Counted from the first letter of the stretch, positions 6,863 through 15,022 are shown. The stretch: 34,638 bases of DNA from Limnofasciculus baicalensis BBK-W-15 (GCF_024178385.1 NZ_JAMZMM010000018.1:1-34638); one strand, 5' to 3'. Made by a program: numbers and translations. The notes: generated by a model from the letters alone, not told the origin.

Positions 6863-8677
6863 TTAATGCCCAGTTGGTTTTTTCTCTTTCTCCTTAGCGG
6901 CTGCGGGATCGGTTTTGCCAAAATAAGCTTCCATCACATGTTTAACCATTGGTGCTGCTACGGAGCCACCTCCACCACCAGAATGTTCAGCAAACGCCAC
7001 TACAACAATTTCCGGTTTATCAAAGGGTGCAAAGCCGCCAAACCAAGCATGAGGCTTACCAGGAGGTGCTTCAGCCGTACCACTCTTTCCAGCAGCAGGA
7101 GGTAGATGGGGTACATTTAGAGCTTTCCCTGTACCGCTAGCGACTACCGCCCGCAGCCCTTTGCGCAATGTTTCCATGGTAGTTGGCTTTAAATTCAATG
7201 ACTTACGCCAGCGGTTGGGATCTTTATCATTCTGAATCAAGTGGGGTGTAACCTTATAACCACCATTAGCAGGTGCGGCAAACATCACGGCTACTTGTAG
7301 AGGAGTTGCCTGAGTAAACCCTTGCCCGATGGACATATTTACTGTATCGCCCACCGTCCATTCCCAGTTAAATCGCTTCCGCTTCCACGTATCATCAGCA
7401 ATTAAACCTGCGGCTTCTTCTGATAACTCAATCCCAGTTTTTTCGCCATAACCATATTTCCGGGACCATTCAATCAGTGTCGGTCCGCCAACCCCCTTAC
7501 CAATCTGACCGTGAAAAGTATTACTACTCCACTGCATAGCCTGAATATATCCAATGCTACCAAATCCAGCATGATTCCACTCACCAAAAGAAGTTCCACC
7601 TACTCTCAGTGCGGCAAAGGTTGGCAAGATTGTATTAGGACCAAATTTACCGGATTCCATCCCCGCCGTCTGAGTCACGACTTTGAAGGTACTAGCAGGA
7701 GGAAAACCCCGCATAGCGCGGTTCACAAAAGGATTACCTTTCCCTTGTAACTTCTGCCACGTAGCGCCAGTAATTTTCCCAGAGAAAATATTCGGGTCAA
7801 AAGTAGGACGGCTTACCATGGCTAGAACCGCACCAGTATAAGGGTTTAGGGCAACAATCGCTCCCTTTTGATCTCCCAATGCTTCCTCTGCTGCCTTCTG
7901 TGTGGTGAGATCTAGAGTGATGTAGATATCTTTACCCGCTTTCGCCTGTTTTTCTCCTAAAATTCGGAGGATTTGACCAGCACCATCTACTTCAACCTGC
8001 TGACCACCCCATTCTCCCCGCAGCTTTTGCTCATAAGCTTCTTCCACGCCCATTTTACCTGCAATGTCACCCATGCGATAGCCTTCTGCTCGACGCTTTT
8101 CGAGTTCTTTATCGTTGAGTTCCCCTGTATAACCTAATACATGTGCCCCGACACTGCCATTGGGATAGTTCCGCACCGCTTCAATATCTACCTTTACTCC
8201 ATCTAGGTCTGAGGTGTACTCTTGAAGAGCAGTAATTTGAGCAGGAGTAAGGTCACGTTCCAGTCGGATTAGGGAAGTGGGGCTAGCGCCAGCACGTTCG
8301 ACCCGTTTTTGAATCTCCTTTTCTGGGATATTCAAAAGTTCTGATAGGCGCTTCAGGGTTTGGGGCCATTCGCTTTTTTTCAGCATCAAAGGCCAGATAT
8401 AGACGGCGTGAGATAGCCGAGAAGTTGCTAAAATTTTGCCCTTACGGTCAAAAATATTACCTCGTACAGGTTGCTTGGGTACTAAGCGAATCCGGTTATC
8501 TTCTGCCTTTTGGCGGTTTTGTTCTCCTTGAATTAACTGCAAGTACACCAAACGCGCTCCCATCCCTCCCATTAGGAAGAGAGTAACGAGTAGCATCAAA
8601 ACCAGAGACTGGTAATTGCGTCCAATGGTACGGGATGTGGCTTGTCGCCCTAATGACGAAGGCTGAGTTACGGTCAT
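6863..8677 (-). CDS. mrdA: Penicillin-binding protein 2 (peptidoglycan transpeptidase)
   Basis: This class B penicillin-binding protein (604 residues from the ATG at 8677) cross-links peptidoglycan, usually for cell elongation. A membrane anchor lies near residues 22-46 (LVLMLLVTLFLMGG), followed by the dimerisation domain beginning RGNIFDRKGKILA and the transpeptidase domain. Catalytic motifs are present in order: STFK near 329-332 with the acylated Ser, SSN near 384-386, and KSGT near 531-534. The C-terminus is Lys/Pro-rich. A TTG at 8725 would add 16 residues, but the ATG at 8677 gives the more usual short basic N-terminus. MrdA is preferred over FtsI because the pedigree domain continues into a PBP2-type middle region (VGAHVLGYTGE), but that distinction is by recognition only. 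Confidence 0.9.
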   Translation of the reverse strand: MTVTQPSSLGRQATSRTIGRNYQSLVLMLLVTLFLMGGMGARLVYLQLIQGEQNRQKAEDNRIRLVPKQPVRGNIFDRKGKILATSRLSHAVYIWPLMLKKSEWPQTLKRLSELLNIPEKEIQKRVERAGASPTSLIRLERDLTPAQITALQEYTSDLDGVKVDIEAVRNYPNGSVGAHVLGYTGELNDKELEKRRAEGYRMGDIAGKMGVEEAYEQKLRGEWGGQQVEVDGAGQILRILGEKQAKAGKDIYITLDLTTQKAAEEALGDQKGAIVALNPYTGAVLAMVSRPTFDPNIFSGKITGATWQKLQGKGNPFVNRAMRGFPPASTFKVVTQTAGMESGKFGPNTILPTFAALRVGGTSFGEWNHAGFGSIGYIQAMQWSSNTFHGQIGKGVGGPTLIEWSRKYGYGEKTGIELSEEAAGLIADDTWKRKRFNWEWTVGDTVNMSIGQGFTQATPLQVAVMFAAPANGGYKVTPHLIQNDKDPNRWRKSLNLKPTTMETLRKGLRAVVASGTGKALNVPHLPPAAGKSGTAEAPPGKPHAWFGGFAPFDKPEIVVVAFAEHSGGGGGSVAAPMVKHVMEAYFGKTDPAAAKEKEKKPTGH

Positions 8678-8748
8678 AGCACAAAATATCAGCGGATAGG
8701 TAATTCTAAAACAAATTTTTACCAAGTTTCTTAGGGATCTGCAAGCTC

Positions 8749-8779
8749 CACGCCCTAGCCTGCCGCAGGCTAGGGCGTG
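8749..8779. repeat. Perfect 15-bp palindromic repeat (REP-like hairpin)
   Basis: CACGCCCTAGCCTGC and its exact reverse complement flank a single C. It sits in the divergent spacer between mrdA and potA. Next to it, at 8781-8806, is a GCGATGCCGAAGGC-type sequence of the kind seen as dispersed palindromic repeats in cyanobacteria. Confidence 0.7.
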
Positions 8780-8838
8780 CGCGATGCCGAAGGCTGGCGT
8801 TGCGATGGTAACTTTTATCCTATTCTGGACTGAGGCAA

Positions 8839-8906
8839 ATAAACCCGGTTCCTACAAAAAATAGCGGGTTTAGACGATTGAGGTTGACGAATAAACCGGG
8901 TTTCTG
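8839..8906. repeat. Cluster of AAACCCGG / CCGGGTTT repeats
   Basis: AATAAACCCGGTT (8839), CGGGTTT (8865) and AATAAACCGGGTTT (8890) are related copies in both orientations; the first two can form a hairpin. Short AAACCCGGTTT motifs of this kind are dispersed repeats in cyanobacteria. No gene lies in 8678-9124. Confidence 0.45.
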
Positions 8907-8960
8907 ACGAGCTGTCTGTAAGTCCTACTAGTGAATTGGCAAAAAGAACAGATGAAGACG

Positions 8961-8982
8961 CTATTGTATACAGATACAATAG
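8961..8982. promoter_or_regulatory. Perfect 9-bp inverted repeat upstream of potA, operator-like
   Basis: CTATTGTAT and ATACAATAG are exact complements around ACAG. The site is about 140 bases before potA and 280 from mrdA in the divergent spacer. Its size and symmetry fit a dimeric regulator. The binding protein is unknown. Confidence 0.45.
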
Positions 8983-9124
8983 ACCCAAACTGATTGACAT
9001 TGGGCTGTCCTGAGTCATAGTCCTCACTACCCTCAATCAAAATCAATTTTTCTTGCCTCTTGTCTCTCCCCGGGCACCCCTTACCTGTTCAATTTGGATT
9101 TCGCTGCTGTTGAACTAAACCGCT

Positions 9125-10252
9125 ATGTTTCAAACTTCTGTGAAAGAACAACTATTTCCGGATACTGCAACTCATTTCGATGTTGAACTGCGTAAGGTGT
9201 TTAAGGTGTTCAAGGGCGAAACAGCCGTCCGAGGGATCGATCTTAATATCCACCGAGGCGAATTTTTCAGTATTCTCGGACCATCGGGTTGCGGGAAGAC
9301 AACTACCCTACGCTTGGTGGCAGGATTTGAAACCCCCTCCGCTGGCGAGATACTGATTCAAGGGCAATCGATGAATCAAATACCAGCCTATCGCCGCCCT
9401 GTAAATACAGTCTTTCAAAGTTATGCTCTGTTCAATCATCTGACAGTGTGGGAAAATATTGCCTTTGGTCTCCGACTCAAAAAACTAAAGGCGTTGGAAA
9501 TAGAGGAACGGGTGAAACAATCCCTCAAACAAGTAAAAATGGAAGTTTATGCCAATCGGTTTCCGGCACAACTGTCTGGGGGACAACAGCAACGGGTAGC
9601 ATTGGCGCGGGCATTAGTTAACCGTCCTGCTGTAATATTATTAGATGAACCATTGGGTGCTTTGGATTTTAAACTACGCCAAGAAATGCAGGTTGAACTT
9701 TCAAACCTACATCAAGATTTGGGGTTGACATTTATTATGGTCACTCACGATCAAGAAGAAGCCCTAAGTCTTTCCCAGCGTATTGCCGTAATGCGGGGGG
9801 GTAAAATTGAGCAAATTGGCACTCCTACGGAAATATACGAACATCCACACACCCCATTTGTAGCAAATTTTATTGGCGATACAAATTCTTTTAAAGGGCG
9901 ATTAGAATCAGGAGATGTTAACAGTATTGAAATTGTAACAGCGAATGGGTTGAAAATTGTGGTGGAGCCAAATCCAGGAGAAGAAATAATTAGATCGCAA
10001 GAGGCAGTGGTTATTGTACGCCCTGAGAAAATTCGATTGAGTCTGACACCGCCAGAATCTAAAATTAATTGTTTTGAAGGTCGTCTGAGAAATATTATGT
10101 ACTTGGGAACTCATGTTCATTTTATCGTGGAATTGCTTAGTGGCGATCGCTTAACTGTAATGTTACCAAATACAGCTAGCAAATTGCCAGATCCACACAC
10201 CCCAGTTTATGCCTTCTGGAAACCTATAGATTGTTTGGCATTACAGGAGTAA
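9125..10252 (+). CDS. potA: Polyamine-type ABC transporter ATP-binding protein PotA
   Basis: This 375-residue ATPase would power import of spermidine/putrescine or a similar cation at the inner membrane. Walker A is GPSGCGKTT (52-60), the Q-loop lies in NTVFQSYALF, the signature is LSGGQQQRVALARA (150-163), Walker B is ILLDEP (171-176), and the H-loop His is in VTHDQEEAL. The last 120 residues form a TOBE-type regulatory domain, with VRPEKIRLS as its conserved entry. The length equals that of the PotA/FbpC/CysA group; potD and potB downstream, and the close match of the Q-loop and D-loop regions (LGALDFKLR) to PotA, support the polyamine assignment. It starts at ATG 9125 and overlaps no neighbour if the next gene begins at 10261. 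Confidence 0.9.
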   Translation: MFQTSVKEQLFPDTATHFDVELRKVFKVFKGETAVRGIDLNIHRGEFFSILGPSGCGKTTTLRLVAGFETPSAGEILIQGQSMNQIPAYRRPVNTVFQSYALFNHLTVWENIAFGLRLKKLKALEIEERVKQSLKQVKMEVYANRFPAQLSGGQQQRVALARALVNRPAVILLDEPLGALDFKLRQEMQVELSNLHQDLGLTFIMVTHDQEEALSLSQRIAVMRGGKIEQIGTPTEIYEHPHTPFVANFIGDTNSFKGRLESGDVNSIEIVTANGLKIVVEPNPGEEIIRSQEAVVIVRPEKIRLSLTPPESKINCFEGRLRNIMYLGTHVHFIVELLSGDRLTVMLPNTASKLPDPHTPVYAFWKPIDCLALQE

Positions 10253-10260
10253 TTATTAAA

Positions 10261-10668
10261 ATGCAAACACCAGGGCTGATATCGTTTTTACAAGAGTTAG
10301 AGTCTAACTGCAAAACAATTGCGATCGCTACTTTTCTCAATAGTGATGGCCAACCATTAGTTATTGACATCAAACGTCGAGGAAAAAAGGTTGTCTACGG
10401 CACAAATCGAGATATCAAGGAATTTTTTGCCTCTGAACTTTTAGAGGGTGCGCAGCCCCAAGGATCGCTAATTCTGCGATCTTTTACCCCAGAAATTGAC
10501 GAATTTACTCAACTACCTATTAAAGAATTGCGCGGCTATGTCATTAAAAGTAATGGAGAAGATCTAGAATTTGAAAAAATTCCAGCCCATACCATGTTCG
10601 CCTGTCAAAATACTGACCACAAAACTGGTGAACCCCTACCACTAGAACAAGCAGTAAAGTATTGCTAA
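10261..10668 (+). CDS. Conserved-looking protein of unknown function in the pot cluster
   Basis: I do not recognise a family for this 135-residue protein. The ATG at 10261, eight bases after the potA stop, is the likely start; a TTG at 10231 would overlap potA. The fold looks mixed alpha/beta: an N-terminal helix (LISFLQELESN), strands AIATFL and PLVIDI, then a charged segment RRGKKVVYGTNRDIKEFF. The C-terminus holds two Cys, FACQNTDH and VKYC. There is no signal peptide or membrane segment, so it should be cytosolic. Its position between potA and potD suggests co-transcription and a role tied to the transporter, but that is inference. A heptad-repeat array begins two bases after its stop. 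Confidence 0.65.
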   Translation: MQTPGLISFLQELESNCKTIAIATFLNSDGQPLVIDIKRRGKKVVYGTNRDIKEFFASELLEGAQPQGSLILRSFTPEIDEFTQLPIKELRGYVIKSNGEDLEFEKIPAHTMFACQNTDHKTGEPLPLEQAVKYC

Positions 10669-10670
10669 AT

Positions 10671-10754
10671 TAGTTATTGGTTGTTAGTTATTGGTTGTTA
10701 GTTGTTGGTTGTTAGTTGTTGGTTGTTAGTTGTTGGTTGTTGTTTGTTGTTGGT
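10671..10754. repeat. Tandem heptanucleotide array (12 units, alternating)
   Basis: Twelve 7-nt units without interruption, mostly alternating TAGTTRT and TGGTTGT, so the longer period is 14. It starts two bases after the stop of the preceding gene. Arrays of this kind are the short tandemly repeated repetitive (STRR) sequences of cyanobacteria. Confidence 0.9.
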
Positions 10755-10782
10755 TTTGGGTTGTTTGTGAGGAACTGAAGAA

Positions 10783-10796
10783 TGGATCTAGATCCA
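10783..10796. promoter_or_regulatory. Perfect 14-bp palindrome upstream of potD
   Basis: TGGATCTAGATCCA is its own reverse complement and lies between the two heptad arrays, about 100 bases before the potD start. It could be an operator for potD or simply repeat debris. Confidence 0.35.
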
Positions 10797-10848
10797 ATTC
10801 TTATTGGATAACAGGTATCTCTCCTATGACAGTTATTATTTCTAATAC

Positions 10849-10897
10849 AACAAATAACAAATAACAAATAACAAATAACAAATAACAAATAACAAAT
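10849..10897. repeat. Seven perfect AACAAAT heptads running into the potD start codon
   Basis: Seven exact copies of AACAAAT end at 10897; the final A-T plus the next G make the potD ATG (10896-10898). The whole ribosome-binding region of potD is therefore repeat sequence, with no Shine-Dalgarno. Confidence 0.92.
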
Positions 10898-12008
10898 GAC
10901 CAATAATTCATTAATAAGACACCCCACACGCCGTCAATTCTTCCAGGGAATTGCTGCTGGAATACCTGCGATAGTGCTATCAGGATGTGGTTGGACACTG
11001 GCGAATGTAAAACCACAACCTACTCGTCAAAATTCCAGTAAAGAGTTATATATATATACTTGGGCTGGCTATACAAATAGCAAATTTATAGATAGATTTC
11101 GAGAAAAAACAGGAATTACAGTAGTTGCTGATGTCTATGACTCCAATGAAGCGATGTTAGCTAAAATTCAAGCAGGTGGTGGTGGTGGATATAGCATTAT
11201 CTACCCATCTGATTATATAGTACAGAAAATGATGGACTTGGGAATGTTAGTAGAGCTAGATCCTTCCCGCATAGTCGGGATGGATAACCTATTTCCCAAA
11301 TTCCAAAATCCCACTTACAATCCCCATAATACCCACTCAATACCCATAAGTTGGGGCACAACTGGATTAATTTATAATAAGAAAAAGGTAAAGCCAGCAC
11401 CCACAGATTGGAGCTATCTTTGGCAACATAAAGAGCAACTATCAAAACGGATGACATTACTCAATGATGTCCGCGAAGTTATGGGTGCTACCTTAAAAAT
11501 GTTGGGATACTCTTATAATACAAAAAATCCCCAGGAAATTGAAGCCGCATATAAAAAACTGCTGGAATTAAAACCCAACCTTGCATCATTTACCTCTGAT
11601 GCGTGGCGAACCCAAATTTTGAGTGGTGATTTACTAATAGCTATGTGTTATTCTTCAGATGCCAATGAAGTAATCCCAGAAAATCAAGATTTGGAGTACG
11701 TCTTACCTAAAAGTGGTTCATCTTTTTGGGTGGATACTCTAGTTATTCCCACAACTGCACCTAATCTTGATGGGGCTTATGCTTGGATTAACTTTATGTT
11801 GCAGCCTGATGTAGCAGCCGAGATTTGTAAGGAATTAAGTTTTGCAGTACCAAATAAAGAAGCAGTGAAGTTATTGCCACCAGAAATTAAAGGAAATCTA
11901 AGTTTATTTCCCACAGAATCGGCGCTAGAAAAGTGTGAAGGTATTGCACCTGCTGGTAAAATGGAAGAAGTTTTCAATCGCTATTGGACTCAATTGACTA
12001 GTAAATAG
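10896..12008 (+). CDS. potD: Polyamine-type ABC transporter substrate-binding lipoprotein PotD
   Basis: The 370-residue protein is the extracytoplasmic solute-binding component, expected to deliver spermidine/putrescine to PotB. The N-terminus has a twin-arginine-like RRQFFQ (12-17), a hydrophobic run (AAGIPAIVL) and a lipobox ending LSGC with Cys31 as lipid-attachment site. The mature domain begins ELYIYTWAGYTNSKFIDRF, typical of PotD/PotF. IPISWGTTGLIYNKK and the Asp/Trp-containing SGSSFWVDTLVIP lie near the ligand pocket. The start ATG is formed by the last unit of a heptad array and the stop TAG opens another array in inverted orientation, so no room is left for conventional initiation signals. 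No alternative start precedes the signal peptide. Confidence 0.9.
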   Translation: MTNNSLIRHPTRRQFFQGIAAGIPAIVLSGCGWTLANVKPQPTRQNSSKELYIYTWAGYTNSKFIDRFREKTGITVVADVYDSNEAMLAKIQAGGGGGYSIIYPSDYIVQKMMDLGMLVELDPSRIVGMDNLFPKFQNPTYNPHNTHSIPISWGTTGLIYNKKKVKPAPTDWSYLWQHKEQLSKRMTLLNDVREVMGATLKMLGYSYNTKNPQEIEAAYKKLLELKPNLASFTSDAWRTQILSGDLLIAMCYSSDANEVIPENQDLEYVLPKSGSSFWVDTLVIPTTAPNLDGAYAWINFMLQPDVAAEICKELSFAVPNKEAVKLLPPEIKGNLSLFPTESALEKCEGIAPAGKMEEVFNRYWTQLTSK

Positions 12009-12042
12009 TTATTTGTTATTTGTTATTTGTTGTTGGTTGTTA
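12008..12042. repeat. Heptad array at the potD stop codon
   Basis: Three GTTATTT units and two degenerate ones (GTTGTTG, GTTGTTA) start at the last base of the potD stop. GTTATTT is the reverse complement of the AACAAAT unit at the potD start, shifted in phase, so the two arrays face each other. Confidence 0.85.
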
Positions 12043-12127
12043 GTAAGAGTGGGTTTAATCAATTGCTATTCATAACTGACACAAGTTGAACAATTAGCTT
12101 AGAGCCAATTGTTGTTAGCACTCTCTT

Positions 12128-12170
12128 CTTTGCGTACCTTTGCGCTTACCTTTGCGTTACTTTGCGTTAA
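12128..12170. repeat. TTTGCG repeats upstream of potB, with a second copy downstream at 13137-13159
   Basis: Four TTTGCG cores spaced ten or nine bases apart end in TTTGCGTTAAAAAAA. A two-unit version ending in the same TTTGCGTTAAAAAAA follows potB. These are STRR-like repeats; the A tail makes the downstream one a weak candidate for a 3' end signal. Confidence 0.6.
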
Positions 12171-12194
12171 AAAAATATTAATAGATAACACTAT

Positions 12195-13121
12195 ATGTCC
12201 CCTTCCTCTTTACCCAATCCCGATAGAATGAATAGCAGAATGGAACCACCACCTTTACCACCTAGAAAATCTATAATCAGGTGGAAGTGGTTGGAACCCC
12301 TAACATTATTAGCACCAGCAGCAATTTGGCTAGGATTGTTGCTGGTATTACCAACTATAGTAATTTTTGAATTAAGTTTAGTGCCAAATATTCGACCAGG
12401 AATGGTGGTTAATCCTTCCGGTATTGATAACTATCTGCGAGTATTGGAACCGATTAACTTTCAGGTGATGGGGAGATCCCTATTTTTTAGTATTGGCACT
12501 ACAATATTATGTTTAATTTTAGGTTTCCCTGTAGCTTATTGGATTGCCCAGATGGCACCAAAACGGTGGCAAAATTTATTATTATTGGGGTTTATCTTAC
12601 CTAATTTTACCTCCTCTCTATTACGTTCATATTCGTGGATTACAATTTTAAGACATACGGGAGTACTCAATACGGTTCTCAAAAGCATTAGTTTACCTAC
12701 CTTGGATATATTGAATACTAGTGCGGCTGTATTTGTTGGTATGGCTTACAGTTATTTACCCTATATGGTATTAATTCTCTACGCATCTTTGGAAAAATTA
12801 GACCGCAGTTTATTGGAAGCTGCGGCAGATTTGGGCGCTAATCCCCTGCAAACTTTTTGGAAAGTGACTGTTCCTCAAACTTTGCCGGGAATTGCCGCAG
12901 GTTGTTTGCTAGTTTTTATTAGTGTATTGGGGGATTTTGTCGATCCAGAATTGTTAGGTGGCGCATCAAGTATGACAATATCACGATTGATTTATAATCA
13001 GTTTCTGGGATCGACTCAGAATTGGGGATTTGGTTCATCGCTAAGTATGGTGTTAATTTTAGGAGTGAGTATTGCGATCGCGCTTTTAATTAAGTATGGC
13101 GATATGAAACCACAGCGCTAA
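12195..13121 (+). CDS. potB: Polyamine-type ABC transporter permease PotB
   Basis: This 308-residue inner-membrane permease has about six transmembrane segments, beginning near residues 38-60 (LLAPAAIWLGLLLVLPTIVIF). The coupling motif EAAADLGA, followed by a Gly nine residues later in the cytoplasmic loop (about 213-232), contacts the ATPase PotA. SRLIYNQF and the final segment complete the PotB pattern. The first 28 residues are Pro-rich and poorly conserved in appearance; the Met at residue 12 or 16 could also serve as start. A PotC-type second permease would be expected next but the following gene is unrelated and on the other strand. Confidence 0.88.
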   Translation: MSPSSLPNPDRMNSRMEPPPLPPRKSIIRWKWLEPLTLLAPAAIWLGLLLVLPTIVIFELSLVPNIRPGMVVNPSGIDNYLRVLEPINFQVMGRSLFFSIGTTILCLILGFPVAYWIAQMAPKRWQNLLLLGFILPNFTSSLLRSYSWITILRHTGVLNTVLKSISLPTLDILNTSAAVFVGMAYSYLPYMVLILYASLEKLDRSLLEAAADLGANPLQTFWKVTVPQTLPGIAAGCLLVFISVLGDFVDPELLGGASSMTISRLIYNQFLGSTQNWGFGSSLSMVLILGVSIAIALLIKYGDMKPQR

Positions 13122-13205
13122 TGATACCTTCCTCTTCTTTGCGAACTTTGCGTTAAAAAAACTCTATCCCACCCAACTTAAAATCCCGATTAAATCCTCC
13201 ATCTC

Positions 13206-14807
13206 CTACAAAACCTCCGGAAGTCCAACCTCTCGTGGCTTGACAAATTTACCCTCAAACCCCATAGATTGCCCTGCCCCAACATGCCGATTAATCGCAA
13301 GTTCCCGGCGCAATTCTGCACGTTCAAAATCATCATTAATTCCACCCAAGATATAAATTAGCAATTTTGATGCTAAATCCCGTCCAGAAACTAACACTTT
13401 CTTTTTATAAGGATCGTATAAGACTCCATACCAAAGACTTTTAGGATATTCCATCCCACTAAATCCACCCACTGTATCATAGTGGCGAAGTTTAGTAAAA
13501 ATATCTTCTAAAGAGAAATGTTTCCGAAATACCAAAATTCCTAATGCTTGCACCAAAGCAATTTGCCCAATTGGACGGAATAACATATTCCCTTCACCCC
13601 CATCTTTTTCAAAACTAAATCGACGTAATTTAGGTGTTTCTATCCCCTCTTCCATTCGCTGATAGCTAGGTAAACTGGCTAAATAATTGAAAAGTTGGCT
13701 AAATTCTGCAATTCCTTCTTCTAGTTCATTATCCTCTGGGCGCATGGGAATGAGATTTTTCTGATCCGATGATTTCCAATTGGTAAATTTATAGTCTAAA
13801 TACCGCACAGACATATCCTTCAAGGCTTGAAGGGTAGTTAAAACTGTTGACTTTGCCGTAACAGTAGCACTATTCCAATTGACGCGAGGATTTCGCTCTT
13901 TTTTATCCTTAAGTAAAGGATGAGTGACGGCAATTTTTCGAGCAACAATGGAAAAACCATCATCTTCATCTAATTGGGCTAATTGTCCTTTACTTAAGGA
14001 TACAGCCATTAAATTAACGTGAACAAAAATAGATCTAACTCTTCGCCTTGCCTCTTCGCGAGTCTCGCCTGCGACAACGGCAGAAATAAACTCAATACCG
14101 ATTCTTTCTTTAGCTAGGTTTTGCAAGTAAACTGAATCTACTTTATAAAGTTGCCTGAGATCCTCAACTTTAACAAAGACATCTAAGGGTTTCTTATCTT
14201 TTTTATATCGTTGGAGTTTGCCAGTTTTAATTAACTCCATTAAACCCTGTACGCCCATCAATCGATGTTGACCATCTAATGCAAAAATAGCGATCTCTTG
14301 GGATAAATCTAATAAGCCAATTTCCCCGTCTTTATCTAATGGCATAAAATCAGTAACAGATTTAATTGCTCGTCCGTTTACATCCCATTCTTCCGCAGTT
14401 GAATTATCTACCCAAGGTTGGTTAATTACTACCAAAACTGGTGGGAATTTGTGAGATTTGCTAACTGCCAAATATTGGGCTAAAGGTGCTTGGCGAGACC
14501 AATCTAAGGGACGTTGTTGAATTTCGTCAATGGTTTCGGCATCAATTTCAACATTATCAGTTTCTGGGTTAATTTTGTGATGGAAAAGGGGAAGATGGGA
14601 GGCAAAACGGACACTACTGGCGAACCATTCTAGGGTGACGGAACCAATGTATGCTTCCCTACCTCCCATTTGGGTTTTTTGGACGAGAATTTGGTCGTTT
14701 TTGCTGAGATAGCGCTTGAGAAGTAGGGCTAATTCTTCTTCTTCTTGGGTTTCTCTTTCCTGGATTTGGCTGGGAAAGTGAGGTGTTGGGTTGTTAGGAC
14801 TGTTCAT
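13206..14807 (-). CDS. DGQHR-domain protein, DndB-related, 533 residues
   Basis: The defining motif DGQHR occurs at 178-182 in FALDGQHRLMGV. This places the protein in the DGQHR superfamily, which includes DndB and other DNA phosphorothioation-associated proteins. The N-terminal 40 residues are Glu-rich and probably coiled or disordered. A Gly/Ser-containing beta region (REAYIGSVTLEWF) and the block FPPVLVVINQPW precede the motif, as in DndB-like proteins where they shape the pocket. The C-terminal half is longer than that of DndB and I do not recognise a further domain. It is divergent from dndB across 215 bp that contain several palindromes, so the two may be co-regulated. A role in regulating or targeting DNA sulfur modification is inferred from family and place. 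Confidence 0.8.
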   Translation of the reverse strand: MNSPNNPTPHFPSQIQERETQEEEELALLLKRYLSKNDQILVQKTQMGGREAYIGSVTLEWFASSVRFASHLPLFHHKINPETDNVEIDAETIDEIQQRPLDWSRQAPLAQYLAVSKSHKFPPVLVVINQPWVDNSTAEEWDVNGRAIKSVTDFMPLDKDGEIGLLDLSQEIAIFALDGQHRLMGVQGLMELIKTGKLQRYKKDKKPLDVFVKVEDLRQLYKVDSVYLQNLAKERIGIEFISAVVAGETREEARRRVRSIFVHVNLMAVSLSKGQLAQLDEDDGFSIVARKIAVTHPLLKDKKERNPRVNWNSATVTAKSTVLTTLQALKDMSVRYLDYKFTNWKSSDQKNLIPMRPEDNELEEGIAEFSQLFNYLASLPSYQRMEEGIETPKLRRFSFEKDGGEGNMLFRPIGQIALVQALGILVFRKHFSLEDIFTKLRHYDTVGGFSGMEYPKSLWYGVLYDPYKKKVLVSGRDLASKLLIYILGGINDDFERAELRRELAINRHVGAGQSMGFEGKFVKPREVGLPEVL

Positions 14808-14877
14808 GGTTAGGGTAAAGTACTTATGATGTTGGGGTTAATTTGAAGAAACGCTTGTTTTTTCGTAGATCGGCAAA

Positions 14878-14897
14878 ATACACTTACTTCAGTGTAT
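14878..14897. promoter_or_regulatory. Operator-like inverted repeat in the Dnd divergent spacer
   Basis: ATACAC and GTGTAT are separated by 8 bases. It lies 70 bases upstream of the 533-residue DGQHR gene and 125 before dndB. DndB is known as a repressor of dnd genes in Salmonella, so it is a possible ligand; the binding site there need not resemble this one. Confidence 0.4.
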
Positions 14898-14909
14898 GAC
14901 AGTGAATTG

Positions 14910-14923
14910 ACATAAATTTATGT
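14910..14923. promoter_or_regulatory. Perfect 14-bp palindrome ACATAAATTTATGT in the Dnd divergent spacer
   Basis: The sequence is its own reverse complement and lies at the middle of the spacer between the two DGQHR genes. A third, weaker repeat (CAGTC/GACTG, 14969-14986) is nearer dndB. Position and symmetry suggest an operator controlling both directions. Confidence 0.45.
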
Positions 14924-15022
14924 TTATTCCAGATTAGCAGCTATTTTTTAGAGTGTTAAACCATTTCCCAGTCTTTATTTGGACTGATAAGTTTGACATT
15001 TTACCATTTTTAGTTTATCCTA

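Noticed and set aside
10671..10897. CRISPR array
   Set aside because: The units are 7 nt in direct tandem with no spacers. No cas gene is in the window.
10712..11016. Minus-strand reading frames with repeated VICYLLF
   Set aside because: They are translations of the heptad arrays, which stay open in several frames because 7-nt units repeat every 21 nt.
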